A stretch of 38,814 nt of DNA from assembly GCA_016215645.1 (NCBI GenBank), contig JACRIX010000076.1, forward strand, positions 1-38,814. The letters run 5' to 3'. Below the pieces are notes generated by a model. That model did not search any database, was not told the DNA's origin, and was given only the letters and a program-made list of their open reading frames with translations. Shown piece after piece: positions 13,450 to 22,475 of the stretch. This DNA comes from Rhodocyclales bacterium (lineage in GTDB: Bacteria > Pseudomonadota > Gammaproteobacteria > Burkholderiales > Rhodocyclaceae). Each line of letters starts with the position of its first letter. Positions within the stretch are counted from its first letter, which is position 1. The position numbers and the translations under genes were made by a program.

Positions 13450-14772
13450 TCAAGCAGCGTTACCCATCAGCGCGTCGAAGGCGACGGGAGCCTCGGTAAC
13501 CTTGGCCGTGGCAAGCACCCAGCTGACCACGTTGTTTTCCAGCGCCAGGGCCTCGGCTTCCGCCAAGCGTTGTGGCTGGGAATAGTACCAGCGCACCACT
13601 TCCTTGGGGTCCTCGAAGGTCTCGGCAAATTCGTCGACGATGGCGCGCACCTGCTCGGGTTTGACATGCAGGTCCCTGGCCTTGACCAGTTCGGCCAGCA
13701 ACAGGCCGAGCTTGACGCGGCGCGCTGCCTGATCAGTGAACCAGGTCGGCTCAACCGGCATATTCTTCATCATCATGCCGCGCTGCTCCATGTCGCGCTT
13801 GGCCGCCTCGGCCATCTGCTCGGCCTCCATCATCACCAGCGCCTTGGGCACCTCGATCGGATTGACCTTGAGCAGGGCGTTCATGACCTGTTCCTTGACC
13901 TTGGCCAGAAGGCGCTTCTTGACCTCGCGCTCAAGGTTGGCGCGCACTTCGGCACGCATCTTGACGGTATCGCCATCGGCAACACCCAGTTGCCTGGCAA
14001 ATTCGGCATCGAGCTCGGGGAGCTTTGACGCCTCCACGGATTTCACGGACATCTCGAACTGCACCGTGTTGCCGGCCAGTTCGGCGGCCTGGTAGTCGGC
14101 CGGGAATGCCACGTCGAAGGTTTTCTGGTCGCCCGCCTTGACACCGAGCAGTTGTGCCTCGAAGTCGGGCAGCATCATGCCGCCGCCGACCATGACGGTG
14201 TAGTTGTCCGCCTTGCCGCCGGGAAACTCCTCACCGTTCTTGCGGCCGATGAAATCGATGACCAGGCGATCGCCGCTTTCCGACGCGCGCTCGGCAGGGC
14301 TGTAGGTGGTGCGCTGCTTGCGCAGCACGTCGAGGGTCGTGTCGACTTCCGCCTCGGTCACCGCCAGCGTCGGCTTTTCGATGGCTTCGCCGGACACATC
14401 GCCGAGGCTGATCTCGGGATAGACCTCGAAGACCGCGGTAAAGCCAAGCTGGCCTTCGGCGGCGTCGGCCCTGGGCTCGATACGCGGGTAGCCGGCAACG
14501 CGCAGGTTCTGTTCGCGCACTTTTTCGCCGTAGGTCTTTTCCACGGCGGCGCCGATCGCGTCGGACCGCGCCTGCGACCCATACTGCTGGGCGACCATTT
14601 TCATCGGCACCTTGCCCGGACGGAAGCCCGCCATCTTCACCGTGCGCGACATCTGCTTGAGGCGCTGGTCGACATCCCTCTCGATGTCCGCCAGCACCAC
14701 CGTCATGTCGATGCGCCGTTCCAGCGTGCTCACCGCCTCGGTCGCCGCTACCGTCGTTGCCGTTTCCGTCAT
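13450..14772 (-). CDS. tig: Trigger factor (ribosome-associated peptidyl-prolyl isomerase)
   Basis: Trigger factor binds the ribosome exit tunnel and shields nascent chains. The 440 residues include the N-terminal ribosome-binding domain with the signature GFRPGKVP (the usual motif is GFRxGKxP). An FKBP-type isomerase domain follows (about 170-250, [10 protein letters not shown]), then the long helical C-terminal chaperone domain. The start is ATG 14772 ([10 protein letters not shown]): the frame stays open upstream into tRNA-Leu, which cannot be coding. A short extra N-terminal segment (about 15 residues) precedes the conserved STLERRI. It heads the tig-clpP-clpX block. A terminator hairpin separates it from tRNA-Leu, and a promoter must lie in or before the 27 bases after the hairpin unless readthrough is used. 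Confidence 0.96.
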   Translation of the reverse strand: MTETATTVAATEAVSTLERRIDMTVVLADIERDVDQRLKQMSRTVKMAGFRPGKVPMKMVAQQYGSQARSDAIGAAVEKTYGEKVREQNLRVAGYPRIEPRADAAEGQLGFTAVFEVYPEISLGDVSGEAIEKPTLAVTEAEVDTTLDVLRKQRTTYSPAERASESGDRLVIDFIGRKNGEEFPGGKADNYTVMVGGGMMLPDFEAQLLGVKAGDQKTFDVAFPADYQAAELAGNTVQFEMSVKSVEASKLPELDAEFARQLGVADGDTVKMRAEVRANLEREVKKRLLAKVKEQVMNALLKVNPIEVPKALVMMEAEQMAEAAKRDMEQRGMMMKNMPVEPTWFTDQAARRVKLGLLLAELVKARDLHVKPEQVRAIVDEFAETFEDPKEVVRWYYSQPQRLAEAEALALENNVVSWVLATAKVTEAPVAFDALMGNAA

Positions 14773-14799
14773 TTCTGTATCCGTATCGAAAAGTTCGTC

Positions 14800-14832
14800 A
14801 AAAAAAACACGCCGGCCCCGGAAAACCGGCGT
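14800..14832 (-). terminator. Rho-independent terminator between tRNA-Leu and tig
   Basis: On the minus strand ACGCCGG and CCGGCGT form a 7-bp GC-rich stem with a 10-base loop, followed by a base and then eight T residues (14800-14807 on the opposite strand). It ends the tRNA-Leu transcript 28 bases beyond its CCA, and stops just before the tig leader. Confidence 0.85.
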
Positions 14833-14859
14833 ACATCGCCTGCGCCCGCGCCAACATGC

Positions 14860-14944
14860 TGGTGCCCAGGAAGGGACTCGAACCCCCACGCCTTGCGGCG
14901 CCAGAACCTAAATCTGGTGCGTCTACCAATTTCGCCACCTGGGC
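14860..14944 (-). tRNA. tRNA-Leu (anticodon TAG)
   Basis: Read on the minus strand, this 85-base class II tRNA has acceptor arms GCCCAGG/CCTGGGC, an anticodon stem CCAGA/TCTGG with loop TTTAGGT (anticodon TAG), a long variable arm GCCGCAAGGCG, a T-arm with GGTTCGAGTCC and an encoded CCA. It reads CUA and related leucine codons. Confidence 0.97.
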
Positions 14945-15069
14945 GCAGGTCATGGCCGAACCCTGCCGGGGCAGTCACGACACCGAGTGGAGGGACAATT
15001 TTACCTGCTTTCGGACCTCCCAGAATACCGGACCGAAGGGCAAAACTCGGCCAATGACGCCGCCGCCGG

Positions 15070-15075
15070 TACAAT
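15070..15075 (+). promoter_or_regulatory. Possible -10 box for hpnCDE
   Basis: TACAAT lies 33 bases before the hpnC start, in the 163-bp gap after tRNA-Leu. No convincing -35 box is found at the right distance, so this is a weak call. Nothing else is recognised in the gap. Confidence 0.25.
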
Positions 15076-15107
15076 TCAGGACACTGCCTTTGTGGCCCGT
15101 CCCGTGC

Positions 15108-15944
15108 ATGGCTGTCGACCATTACGAAAACTTCCCGGTGGCCTCCTTCCTGCTGCCGCCCGCCTTGCGCGAGCCGGTGGCGGCAATCTATTGGTTTGCG
15201 CGGAATGCCGACGACTTTGCCGACGAAGGCGACCACAGCCCGACGAAGCGCCACGAACTGCTGGCCGCGTACCAGTCCGAACTCGATGCCATCGCCGCTG
15301 ACCGGCCCACGGATCATCCGGTTTTTTTGCGCCTGCGGCCGATCATCAAGGCCTACGACCTGCCCCTCTCCTTGTTTCGCGACCTGCTCGATGCCTTTAT
15401 CCAGGACATCGACAAGGAACGCTACGCGGATTTCGCCGAATTGATGGCCTACTGCCGCCGCTCCGCCGATCCGGTGGGACGCCTGCTGCTGCATTTGTTT
15501 GGCCATGCCACGCCCGGGAACCTCACACGCTCCGACGCGATCTGTTCGGCGCTGCAGTTGATCAACCACTGGCAGGATGTCGGCATCGATGCCGGCAAGA
15601 ACGCCAACGGCCGCATCTACCTGCCGCAGGACGACATGGCGCACTACGGCGTGCGCGAGCGCGATGTGCTGGGCCGAACTGCGGATACCGAGTTCAAGGC
15701 CCTGCTGCGCTTTCAGGTCGAACGCGCGCGTGCGCTGATGCAGTCGGGCGCCTCGCTGGGCTGGGACCTGCCCGGTCGCATCGGCCTGGAAATCCGCGCC
15801 ATCGTTGCCGGTGGCCTGCGCATCCTCGACAAGATCGACGCCGTCGACTACGACGTCTTTGCCCGCCGGCCAAAGCTCATCGCTGCCGACTGGCCCCACA
15901 TTTTCTGGCAGTCGCTGGTCCGCCCCCTGGACATCCATCCGTGA
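15108..15944 (+). CDS. hpnC: Squalene biosynthesis protein HpnC (hydroxysqualene synthase)
   Basis: HpnC belongs to the squalene/phytoene synthase family. With HpnD and HpnE it replaces the eukaryotic-type squalene synthase: HpnD makes presqualene diphosphate, HpnC converts it to hydroxysqualene and HpnE reduces that to squalene. The 278 residues contain the first Asp-rich motif, NADDFADEGD (33-42), and the second region, HWQDVGIDAGKN followed by GRIYLPQDD. The ATG at 15108 gives the family's usual opening (VDHYENFPVAS); the frame is open further upstream but runs through tRNA-Leu. The stop overlaps the hpnD start as GTGA, so the operon is translationally coupled. The product probably feeds hopanoid or other triterpene synthesis; no cyclase gene is in the window. 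Confidence 0.95.
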   Translation: MAVDHYENFPVASFLLPPALREPVAAIYWFARNADDFADEGDHSPTKRHELLAAYQSELDAIAADRPTDHPVFLRLRPIIKAYDLPLSLFRDLLDAFIQDIDKERYADFAELMAYCRRSADPVGRLLLHLFGHATPGNLTRSDAICSALQLINHWQDVGIDAGKNANGRIYLPQDDMAHYGVRERDVLGRTADTEFKALLRFQVERARALMQSGASLGWDLPGRIGLEIRAIVAGGLRILDKIDAVDYDVFARRPKLIAADWPHIFWQSLVRPLDIHP

Positions 15945-16774
15945 CCCCCGACGAATACTGCCAGGAACGCGCCGCCGCCAGCGGTTCCAGCTTCTATTAC
16001 AGCTTCCTGTTCCTCGAACCGCGGCGACGTCAGGCGATCACCGCCTTCTACGCCTTCTGCCGCGAAGTCGATGACGTGGTCGATGAGTGTCCCGATGCGG
16101 CGCTGGCGCGAACCAAACTGACCTGGTGGCGCAGTGAAGTTCAGGCGCTGTATGAGGGACGCCCCACGCATCCGGTCACCCAGGCGCTGATCGAATCGCT
16201 GAAGCATTTTTCCCTGCCGCAGGAACAGTTGCAGGAAATCATCGACGGCATGGAAATGGACCTCGAACAGGTGCAGTACGCCGACTTCAAGGCCCTGCAC
16301 CTGTATTGCTATCGCGTCGCCAGCGTGGTCGGCCTGGTCGCCGCCGAAATCTTCGGCTACACGGATCGCCAGACGCTGAAATACGCGCATGACCTCGGAC
16401 TCGCTTTCCAGTTGACCAATATCATCCGCGACGTGGGCGAGGACGCGCAACGCGGCCGCATCTACCTGCCGCAGGATGAACTGCGCCGTTTCGGCGTCTC
16501 CGCCGATGACCTGCGGCACGCAAGCTACGGAGACAACTTCAGCCGCCTGATGGCCTTCCAGGTCGAACGCGCCAGCGACATGTACCGCCGGGCCTTCGCC
16601 CAGCTTCCGGCCGGCGATCGCAAGGCGCAGCGCGCCGGCCTGATCATGGCGGCGATCTACCAGGCAACCCTGGCCGAAATCGTTCGCGACAACTACCGGG
16701 TGCTCGACCAGCGCATCTCCCTGCCGCCCTTGCGCAAGCTCTGGCTCGCTGCCAAGACCTGGTTTTCGGCATGA
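15941..16774 (+). CDS. hpnD: Presqualene diphosphate synthase HpnD
   Basis: HpnD condenses two farnesyl diphosphates into presqualene diphosphate. The 277-residue protein shows both Mg-binding Asp motifs of the family, DDVVDE (44-49) and DVGEDAQRGRIYLPQDE, and the typical family opening (FYYSFLFLEPRRRQAI). The start is GTG, overlapping the hpnC stop by four bases, and the end overlaps the hpnE ATG by four bases. HpnC and HpnD are distant paralogues; the DVGEDAQRGR form of the second motif marks this one as HpnD. Confidence 0.95.
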   Translation: MTPDEYCQERAAASGSSFYYSFLFLEPRRRQAITAFYAFCREVDDVVDECPDAALARTKLTWWRSEVQALYEGRPTHPVTQALIESLKHFSLPQEQLQEIIDGMEMDLEQVQYADFKALHLYCYRVASVVGLVAAEIFGYTDRQTLKYAHDLGLAFQLTNIIRDVGEDAQRGRIYLPQDELRRFGVSADDLRHASYGDNFSRLMAFQVERASDMYRRAFAQLPAGDRKAQRAGLIMAAIYQATLAEIVRDNYRVLDQRISLPPLRKLWLAAKTWFSA

Positions 16775-18036
16775 AGTTCGCCGTCATCGGCGCGGGGTAT
16801 GCCGGCATGGCTGCCGCCGTGGAACTGGCCACGGCAGGCCGCCAGGTAGATGTTTTCGAAGCCTCGCGCATCGCCGGCGGTCGTGCGCGCGCCACGCAGA
16901 TCGAGGGTTTCACGGTCGACAACGGCCAGCACATCCTGGTCGGCGCCTACAGCGAAACCCTGCGCCTGATGCGCGCGGTCGGCGTCGATCCGGGGCGTGC
17001 CCTGAAGCGAACACCCTTGCGCTTTGAATTCCCCGGCGAGTTCCTGATGCAGGCGCCGCACCTGCCGGCGCCGTTGCATACCGCATTCGCCCTGCTGTTG
17101 GCGAAGGGACTCGACTGGAGCGAAAAATTTGCCGCGATCCGCCTCATGCGCGACCTGCAGGCAAATGCCTATCGCATCCAGCCGGATTGCAACGTCAGCG
17201 CCTGGCTGGACGCGCATGAAACGCCGTCCCGCCAGCGCCGACTCTTGTGGGAGCCGCTGTGCGTCGCCGCGCTCAACACCCCGGCGGATCGCGCGTCGGC
17301 GCAAGTGCTGGCGAACGTGTTGCGTGACAGCCTGGGCGGCACCCGCGCCGCCAGCGACATGCTGTTGCCGCAAGTCGACCTGAGCGCACTGTTTCCCGGC
17401 CCCGCCTGCGACTACATTCGCCAGCGCGGCGGCAGCGTGAGTTTCGGCACTCGCGTCACCACCCTGCGGCGCGAAGAAAATGCCTGGCGGCTCGATGCCG
17501 GCGGCCCCTATGCTGCCGTCGTGCTGGCGGTGGCGCCCTACCATCTCGCGGCGCTGCTGCCCGAGCTTGCACCCGACGTGGCCCACTTCGACTGGGAACC
17601 CATCGTCACCAGCTATTTCAGCTACCCGCCGGAGGCATGCCTGCCGCAGGCCATGCTCGGCATCGACGCCGGCCTCGCGCAATGGCTGTTCGACCGCGGC
17701 CGGCTCTGCGGCCAGCACGGCCTGATTGCCGCCGTCATCAGCGCGCACGGTCGCCACCTGGATCTCGCCACCGCTGAGATGGAGCGAGGCATACACGCCG
17801 AAATCGCCCGCATCGTGCCGGGGCTGCCTTTGCCCTTGCGGGTGCAGACCATCACCGAAAAGCGTGCCACCTTCGCCTGCGTGCCGTACCTGAAGCGCCC
17901 GCCGGCGCGCACCGCGCTTCCGGGAGTGTGGCTGGCGGGGGACTATGTCGCCGGTGACTACCCGGCGACGCTGGAAGGCGCGGTGAGAAGCGGTGTTGCC
18001 GCGGCGCGCGATATCATCGGCGCCGGCCTCAACTGA
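16771..18036 (+). CDS. hpnE: Hydroxysqualene dehydroxylase HpnE (FAD-dependent)
   Basis: HpnE is an amine-oxidase/phytoene-desaturase type flavoprotein that reduces hydroxysqualene to squalene. The 421 residues begin with the dinucleotide-binding fold (VIGAGYAGMAAAVELA, GxGxxG at 7-12), followed by the acidic FAD ribose site (VFEAS). The protein ends with the second FAD signature (PGVWLAGDYVAGDYPATLEGAVRSG without gaps in the protein). Start ATG 16771 overlaps the hpnD stop. The 3' end overlaps the stop of the convergent ATPase gene by 8 bp. Confidence 0.94.
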   Translation: MKFAVIGAGYAGMAAAVELATAGRQVDVFEASRIAGGRARATQIEGFTVDNGQHILVGAYSETLRLMRAVGVDPGRALKRTPLRFEFPGEFLMQAPHLPAPLHTAFALLLAKGLDWSEKFAAIRLMRDLQANAYRIQPDCNVSAWLDAHETPSRQRRLLWEPLCVAALNTPADRASAQVLANVLRDSLGGTRAASDMLLPQVDLSALFPGPACDYIRQRGGSVSFGTRVTTLRREENAWRLDAGGPYAAVVLAVAPYHLAALLPELAPDVAHFDWEPIVTSYFSYPPEACLPQAMLGIDAGLAQWLFDRGRLCGQHGLIAAVISAHGRHLDLATAEMERGIHAEIARIVPGLPLPLRVQTITEKRATFACVPYLKRPPARTALPGVWLAGDYVAGDYPATLEGAVRSGVAAARDIIGAGLN

Positions 18037-18700
18037 CGCGCTTGCCACCCGCCAGTCGCAGCGTCCTCCCGCAACGGAGCGCCAGCGCCTCGTCATGGGT
18101 GACCAGAATCAGCGTGGTGCCGCTTTCCGCGTTCATGTCGAACATCAGCTCGATGATCTGCGCACCGGTGGCAGCGTCGAGGTTGCCGGTGGGCTCGTCG
18201 GCCAACAGCAGTTGCGGCCGCATGGCAAAAGCCCGCGCCAGCGCCACACGCTGCTGCTCGCCACCTGACAGGTGTTTGGGATAGTGCCCAAGTCGTTCGC
18301 CAAGGCCAACGCGTTTCAACATCGCCTCCGCCGTGGCAGGCGCATCATCACGCCCGGCCAGTTCCAGAGGCAGCATGGTGTTTTCCAGCGCTGTCAGCGC
18401 CGGCAGCAATTGGAAGGACTGAAAAACGAAGCCCAGCATGCGGCCGCGCAATTCGGCGCGCGCATCTTCGTCGAGCGCCGCGAGGTTCTCGCCGCCAAGC
18501 AGCACGGCACCCGAGGTCGGCAGGTCCAGCCCGGCCATCAGCCCGAGCAGGGTCGATTTGCCGGAGCCCGAGGCGCCGACGATGGCTACGGCTTCACCGG
18601 CGGTCACGGAAAATGAAATCTCGTGCAGAATCGTGAGACTGCCTTCGCCGCTGGGTACCACCTTGCCCAGGTTCGCCACATCGATCACTGCATTTGCCAT
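18029..18700 (-). CDS. ABC transporter ATP-binding protein, LolD/YbbA type
   Basis: This is the ATPase of a MacB/LolD-class system, which drives lipoprotein release or export by mechanotransmission rather than solute import. The 223 residues have Walker A GASGSGKST (42-50), a Q-loop (FVFQSFQLLPALTALEN), the signature LSGGEQQR, Walker B LLLADEPTGNLD and the switch His (LVTHD). The ATG at 18700 is preferred; an ATG at 18712 would add four residues and overlap the tesA start codon. Position beside tesA matches E. coli ybbA, but the FtsX-like permease that should follow (ybbP) is missing: downstream lies the convergent hpnE. It therefore works with a permease encoded elsewhere, if it is functional. 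Confidence 0.9.
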   Translation of the reverse strand: MANAVIDVANLGKVVPSGEGSLTILHEISFSVTAGEAVAIVGASGSGKSTLLGLMAGLDLPTSGAVLLGGENLAALDEDARAELRGRMLGFVFQSFQLLPALTALENTMLPLELAGRDDAPATAEAMLKRVGLGERLGHYPKHLSGGEQQRVALARAFAMRPQLLLADEPTGNLDAATGAQIIELMFDMNAESGTTLILVTHDEALALRCGRTLRLAGGKRVS

Positions 18701-18710
18701 AGTCCCGTCC

Positions 18711-19325
18711 ATGTTGAAAAAGCTCGTTTCCTGCCTGCTGCTTGCGATCTTACTTGCCTTGCCCGCTTTCGCCGCCGAAAAACGCGTGCTCGTGTTCGGC
18801 GACAGCCTGTCGGCCGGCTTCGGCATTGCGCTCAAGGATAGCTGGCCAAGCCTGCTCGGACAACGCCTCGCCGAGCAGGGTTCCGGCTTTGCCGTGGCCA
18901 ACGCCAGCATCAGCGGCGAAACCACGGCGGGCGGACGCACCCGCTTCAGTTCCACGCTGTCCCGGTTCAAGCCCAAGGTGGTGATTCTCGCCCTTGGGGC
19001 AAACGACGGCCTGCGCGGCCTGCCGGTGGCGGCCATGAAAGAGAATCTCCAGGTCATGGTCAGGCAGGCCCGGCAACAGGGTGCGCGCGTGCTGCTGGTC
19101 GGCATGCGCCTGCCACCCAATTACGGGCCGCACTACACGCAGGATTTCGAAGCCGCTTTTCGCGATCTGGCGCGCAGCGAAAAGACCAGCCTGCTGCCCT
19201 TCCTGCTGGAGCCGATCGCCCTCGACAGCACTGCCTATCAGGCCGACGGCCTGCATCCCACGGCGGCGGCGCAGCCAAAGATCGTCGACCACGTCTGGGC
19301 AGCGCTGAAGCCCCTGCTCGGCTGA
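18711..19325 (+). CDS. tesA: Multifunctional acyl-CoA thioesterase I/arylesterase/lysophospholipase (TesA)
   Basis: TesA is a periplasmic SGNH hydrolase that cleaves acyl-thioesters, esters and lysophospholipids. The 204 residues begin with a signal peptide (about 1-22, cleavage after AFAA). They carry block I GDSLSAG with Ser32, the oxyanion Gly69 and Asn98 (GANDG), and block V with Asp179 and His182 (DGLHP). Length matches E. coli TesA (208). The ATG at 18711 directly precedes the signal peptide. It diverges from the YbbA-type gene with only 10 bp between the two starts, so each promoter must lie within the other gene. mnmH starts 3 bp after its stop. Confidence 0.94.
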   Translation: MLKKLVSCLLLAILLALPAFAAEKRVLVFGDSLSAGFGIALKDSWPSLLGQRLAEQGSGFAVANASISGETTAGGRTRFSSTLSRFKPKVVILALGANDGLRGLPVAAMKENLQVMVRQARQQGARVLLVGMRLPPNYGPHYTQDFEAAFRDLARSEKTSLLPFLLEPIALDSTAYQADGLHPTAAAQPKIVDHVWAALKPLLG

Positions 19326-19328
19326 ACC

Positions 19329-20390
19329 ATGTCCGAACGACCGATACGCGGCATGGCGACCGTGGACCAGATGGTCGGGTTCGACACCGTCATCGACGCC
19401 CGCGCCCCCGGCGAATTCGCCGAGGATCACCTGCCGGATGCCATCAGCATGCCGGTGCTCAACGACGAACAGCGCGCCCGGGTCGGCACGCTGTACAAGC
19501 AGGTCTCCGCCTTCGAAGCGAAAAAGCTCGGCGCGGCGCTGGTCTCGCGCAACGTCGCGGACCACATCGAGCGCCACCTGCTGGACAAGCCGAAAAGCTG
19601 GCGACCGCTGGTCTATTGCTGGCGCGGCGGCCAGCGCAGCGGCGCCTTCAGCCACATCCTGCGCGAAATCGGCTGGGATGCGCACCGCCTGCAGGGCGGC
19701 TACAAGGCTTGGCGCCGCCATGTGATCGAGCAACTGGCGCTGCTGCCGCCGCGTTTCGATTTCCGCGTGGTCAGCGGCGCCACCGGCAGCGGCAAGAGCC
19801 GGCTGCTCGAAGCCCTCGCCCGCCAAGGCGCGCAGGTGCTGCATCTGGAACAGCTGGCCGCGCACAAGGGCTCGGTGCTGGGCAATTTGCCGGAACTCGC
19901 CCAACCCGCACAGAAGGGCTTCGAGACCCGCCTGCTGGTCGAGCTGTCCCGCTTTGATGCCAATCGTCCGGTGTTCGTCGAGGCCGAAAGCCGCAAGATC
20001 GGGCGCCTGCAAGTGCCCGAAGCCCTGCTCGAAGCCATCCGCGGGGCACGCGGCCTGCGCATCGAGGCCACGCTCGCGGCACGCGTCGACTTCCTGCTCG
20101 GCGATTACGAGTATGCGGTGGCCGATCCTGCCTGGCTGCTGGAGCGCCTTGGCCAGCTCAAGGGCCTGCAGAGCAACGAAACCCTGGAACACTGGCGCAA
20201 ACTGGTCGACAGCGGAGATTTCGCGGCGCTGGTGGAAGCCTTGCTGACGCAACACTACGACCCGCACTACGAGCGCTCACAGTCACACAACTATGCATCC
20301 TTCGGCGATGCGGCGCGCTACGCCACCGACAGCCTTGCCCCCGGCGCGCTGGATGCGCTGGCGACCCGGATCCTGGCTACATCTGCTTGA
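19329..20390 (+). CDS. mnmH: tRNA 2-selenouridine synthase MnmH (SelU/YbbB)
   Basis: MnmH geranylates and then selenates 2-thiouridine at the wobble position of some tRNAs, using selenophosphate. The 353-residue protein has an N-terminal rhodanese domain with the catalytic Cys97 (YCWRGGQRSG), at the same residue number as in E. coli. A C-terminal P-loop domain follows (GATGSGKS, 150-157). It begins 3 bp after tesA and is probably co-transcribed; ybbB also lies near tesA/ybbA in enterobacteria. Its presence implies a selenophosphate synthetase (SelD) elsewhere in the genome. The 3' end overlaps the convergent response regulator by 14 bp. Confidence 0.94.
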   Translation: MSERPIRGMATVDQMVGFDTVIDARAPGEFAEDHLPDAISMPVLNDEQRARVGTLYKQVSAFEAKKLGAALVSRNVADHIERHLLDKPKSWRPLVYCWRGGQRSGAFSHILREIGWDAHRLQGGYKAWRRHVIEQLALLPPRFDFRVVSGATGSGKSRLLEALARQGAQVLHLEQLAAHKGSVLGNLPELAQPAQKGFETRLLVELSRFDANRPVFVEAESRKIGRLQVPEALLEAIRGARGLRIEATLAARVDFLLGDYEYAVADPAWLLERLGQLKGLQSNETLEHWRKLVDSGDFAALVEALLTQHYDPHYERSQSHNYASFGDAARYATDSLAPGALDALATRILATSA

Positions 20391-21126
20391 ACAGGTGGGC
20401 ATAGCCGCGGCTGACCGCAACGGCTTCCGGACGATCGCGCAGTTTCAGGCTGACGCGTCCCAGCGCATCGTGCCGCGCCGAAACGATCTGGCGCACGTTG
20501 ATCAGCGTTCCGCGATGCACCTGCCAGAACTGGTCCGGGTTGAGTTGCTCGCCCAGTTCCTTGATCGGCGTTCGTATCAGCAGTTCAGCGTCGCGGGTGA
20601 ATACCGCCGTGTATTTGTCGGCCGCCTGAAAATAGCAGACCTCATCGACGGCCACCAGGCGAACTTCGGCGCCGACCGATGCGCGTATCCAGGCCAGGTG
20701 TGCGGCGGACTTCGGCAGCAGCGCCTGCAGGCGCTGCATCAGATCATCCGCCTGCACGGATGTTGCCGGACGCCGCAGGCGCTCGATGGCCAGGGCGAGC
20801 CGATCATCGGCTACGGGCTTCAGCAGATAGTCGACCGCCTCGCGCTCGAAAGCCTGCACGGCAAACTCGTCGTAGGCCGTGACAAAGACCACGCGACAGG
20901 CCGCGCGCGCGGCCGGAGACAATGCCTGAACCACGTCCAGCCCCGTCAGCCCAGGCATGCGGATGTCGAGGAAGGCAATGTCCGGCTTCAGATCCTCGAT
21001 CATCTGCCTGGCTTCAAGGCCATTGGCCGCCAGCCCCGCGATTTCCAGATCCGGCCACAGGGCCGCCAGCCGCGTGCGCAGGTGTTGCGCCAGCAGCGGC
21101 TCGTCGTCGGCAATAACGGCTTTCAT
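20377..21126 (-). CDS. LytTR-family response regulator (AlgR/LytR type)
   Basis: The 249 residues have a receiver domain (1-120) with the acidic pocket Asp7/Asp8, the phosphorylation site Asp54 (LDIRMPG) and Lys in LLKPV. A LytTR DNA-binding domain follows (about 145-249: CYFQAADKYT, ELLIRTPIKEL, FWQVHRGTLINV). It is a transcription regulator partnered with the LytS-type kinase immediately upstream, whose stop overlaps its ATG by four bases. Targets are unknown; related AlgZ/AlgR pairs control surface and biofilm functions. Confidence 0.93.
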   Translation of the reverse strand: MKAVIADDEPLLAQHLRTRLAALWPDLEIAGLAANGLEARQMIEDLKPDIAFLDIRMPGLTGLDVVQALSPAARAACRVVFVTAYDEFAVQAFEREAVDYLLKPVADDRLALAIERLRRPATSVQADDLMQRLQALLPKSAAHLAWIRASVGAEVRLVAVDEVCYFQAADKYTAVFTRDAELLIRTPIKELGEQLNPDQFWQVHRGTLINVRQIVSARHDALGRVSLKLRDRPEAVAVSRGYAHLFKQM

Positions 21127-22118
21127 GAGGTGGTCGCCAGCGGTATTTCGAGTATCGCCGTGACGCCGGCGCCGACTCCCGAGCTGACCAGCATACGTGC
21201 CTGTGGCCCATACAGCGCCGCCAGCCGGGCGCGGATGTTGGACAGGCCGACACCCTCGCCCGGTGCTTCGGCGAAGCCCATGCCATCGTCGGCGACGCGA
21301 ATGCGCAACAGGCCGTCCTCCAGTGCGGCAGACACCTGCACGCGGCCCCCCGCCAGCTTGGGCTCAAGTCCATGGCGGATGGCGTTCTCGACCAGTGGCT
21401 GCAGCAGCATGGGCGGGAAATCCAGACCCAGAAGCGCCGGTGGAATCTCGAATGCATAAGCGAGTCGACTACCCATGCGTATCTTCAGCACATCCAGATA
21501 GGCGGTGAGCAGCGCCACTTCATCGCCCAGCGATCCGCCCTCGGCACGGGTGCGCTGCAGGCTGGAGCGCAGGTAACGGATCAGCGCATCGAGCAGGGTG
21601 CCGGCAAGTTTCGGATCTGCCTCGATCAGGGCGGCCACATTGGCCAGCGAGTTGAACAGGAAGTGCGGCTCGATCTGGGCCTGAAGCAAGCGCAATTGGG
21701 CGGCGAGGCTTTGCTTTTCCGCTTCCAGCCGCGCCAATTCACGCGCGCGAACCTCGGTTTCGAGTTTCGCGTTGCGCTCGCGCAGCCAGAAAAACCCGGC
21801 AGCGATGCCGCCGAACACCAGGCCGATCAGCAGCGACTGCGCCTCGTGACCGCCATCCATCGAGTTGCCGATCCCGGTCAGGAAACGTGCCAGCATGCCG
21901 CCCAGCGCAGCGCCGACAAGCACCCCGACACCGACCGCGACTCCGCGCGCGGCACCCGACAACGGCAGGCGGAGCACGATCTGCATCAGCGCGAGAATGC
22001 TGAAGCCGATGCACTGCGAGAAGACGAGGTTGAGCGTGAAATCGCCCCCCGCCCCGATAGCGGACAGGAAGCCCGCAATCAGGGTATTGAAGAGGAAGGT
22101 GCCGATCAGTACGCGCAT
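21123..22118 (-). CDS. Sensor histidine kinase, LytS/AlgZ (HPK8) family
   Basis: The membrane sensor of the pair has 331 residues with about four transmembrane helices in the first 112 and a linker coiled coil (about 115-145). A His_kinase domain follows, with the phospho-acceptor His152 in IEPHFLFNSLANV, then an HATPase region (LLQPLVENAIRHGLEP, VADDGMGF, GVGLSNIRARL). There is no periplasmic sensor domain of note, so the membrane part or a partner must sense the signal. It lies 7 bp after the small 2TM protein and overlaps the response regulator start. Confidence 0.92.
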   Translation of the reverse strand: MRVLIGTFLFNTLIAGFLSAIGAGGDFTLNLVFSQCIGFSILALMQIVLRLPLSGAARGVAVGVGVLVGAALGGMLARFLTGIGNSMDGGHEAQSLLIGLVFGGIAAGFFWLRERNAKLETEVRARELARLEAEKQSLAAQLRLLQAQIEPHFLFNSLANVAALIEADPKLAGTLLDALIRYLRSSLQRTRAEGGSLGDEVALLTAYLDVLKIRMGSRLAYAFEIPPALLGLDFPPMLLQPLVENAIRHGLEPKLAGGRVQVSAALEDGLLRIRVADDGMGFAEAPGEGVGLSNIRARLAALYGPQARMLVSSGVGAGVTAILEIPLATTS

Positions 22119-22125
22119 CGGGCGA

Positions 22126-22434
22126 TTATTTCACGCTCTTCGCCGCCATCAGCTCGCGCAGCTTGCGTTCTTCCCACTCGGCGCCGAGCCAACGGCCACG
22201 ACCGTAGGTACCGACGGCGTGCAGGGCCAGCCAGATCCCCCATCCCAGCAAAGGCCAATAGAACCACAGGCGCCCCGGCGAAGCGATCAGGTTGATCGCC
22301 AGCAAGCCGCTGTTGACTGCGGCAAAGACCAGCAGGTGGGAATAGAAGCCGCGCAGCATGCCCACCTGGCGGCGCGCATCGCGCTCGGCAACGGGCAGCG
22401 AGGGGTCATCGACATATCGGGAACGGCAGACCAT
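22126..22434 (-). CDS. 2TM-domain membrane protein
   Basis: A 102-residue protein with two hydrophobic helices (about 30-50 and 57-75) joined by a short Trp-rich turn (RLWFYWPLLGWGIW), and a basic/acidic C-terminal helix. This is the 2TM domain found beside or fused to LytS/LytTR systems. It starts at ATG 22434 with AAGGAG at a good distance and is followed after 7 bp by the sensor kinase, so it is the first gene of that operon. It may interact with the kinase's membrane part; no direct function is known. Confidence 0.82.
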   Translation of the reverse strand: MVCRSRYVDDPSLPVAERDARRQVGMLRGFYSHLLVFAAVNSGLLAINLIASPGRLWFYWPLLGWGIWLALHAVGTYGRGRWLGAEWEERKLRELMAAKSVK

Positions 22435-22475
22435 GATTTTCTCCTTGGAAGGGCCCGCAAGACGGGATGGCGGCA

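Noticed and set aside
13433-13453. TTG start for clpP seven codons earlier
   Set aside because: No ribosome-binding site, overlap with the tig stop, and a good GGAGAAG directly before ATG 13432.
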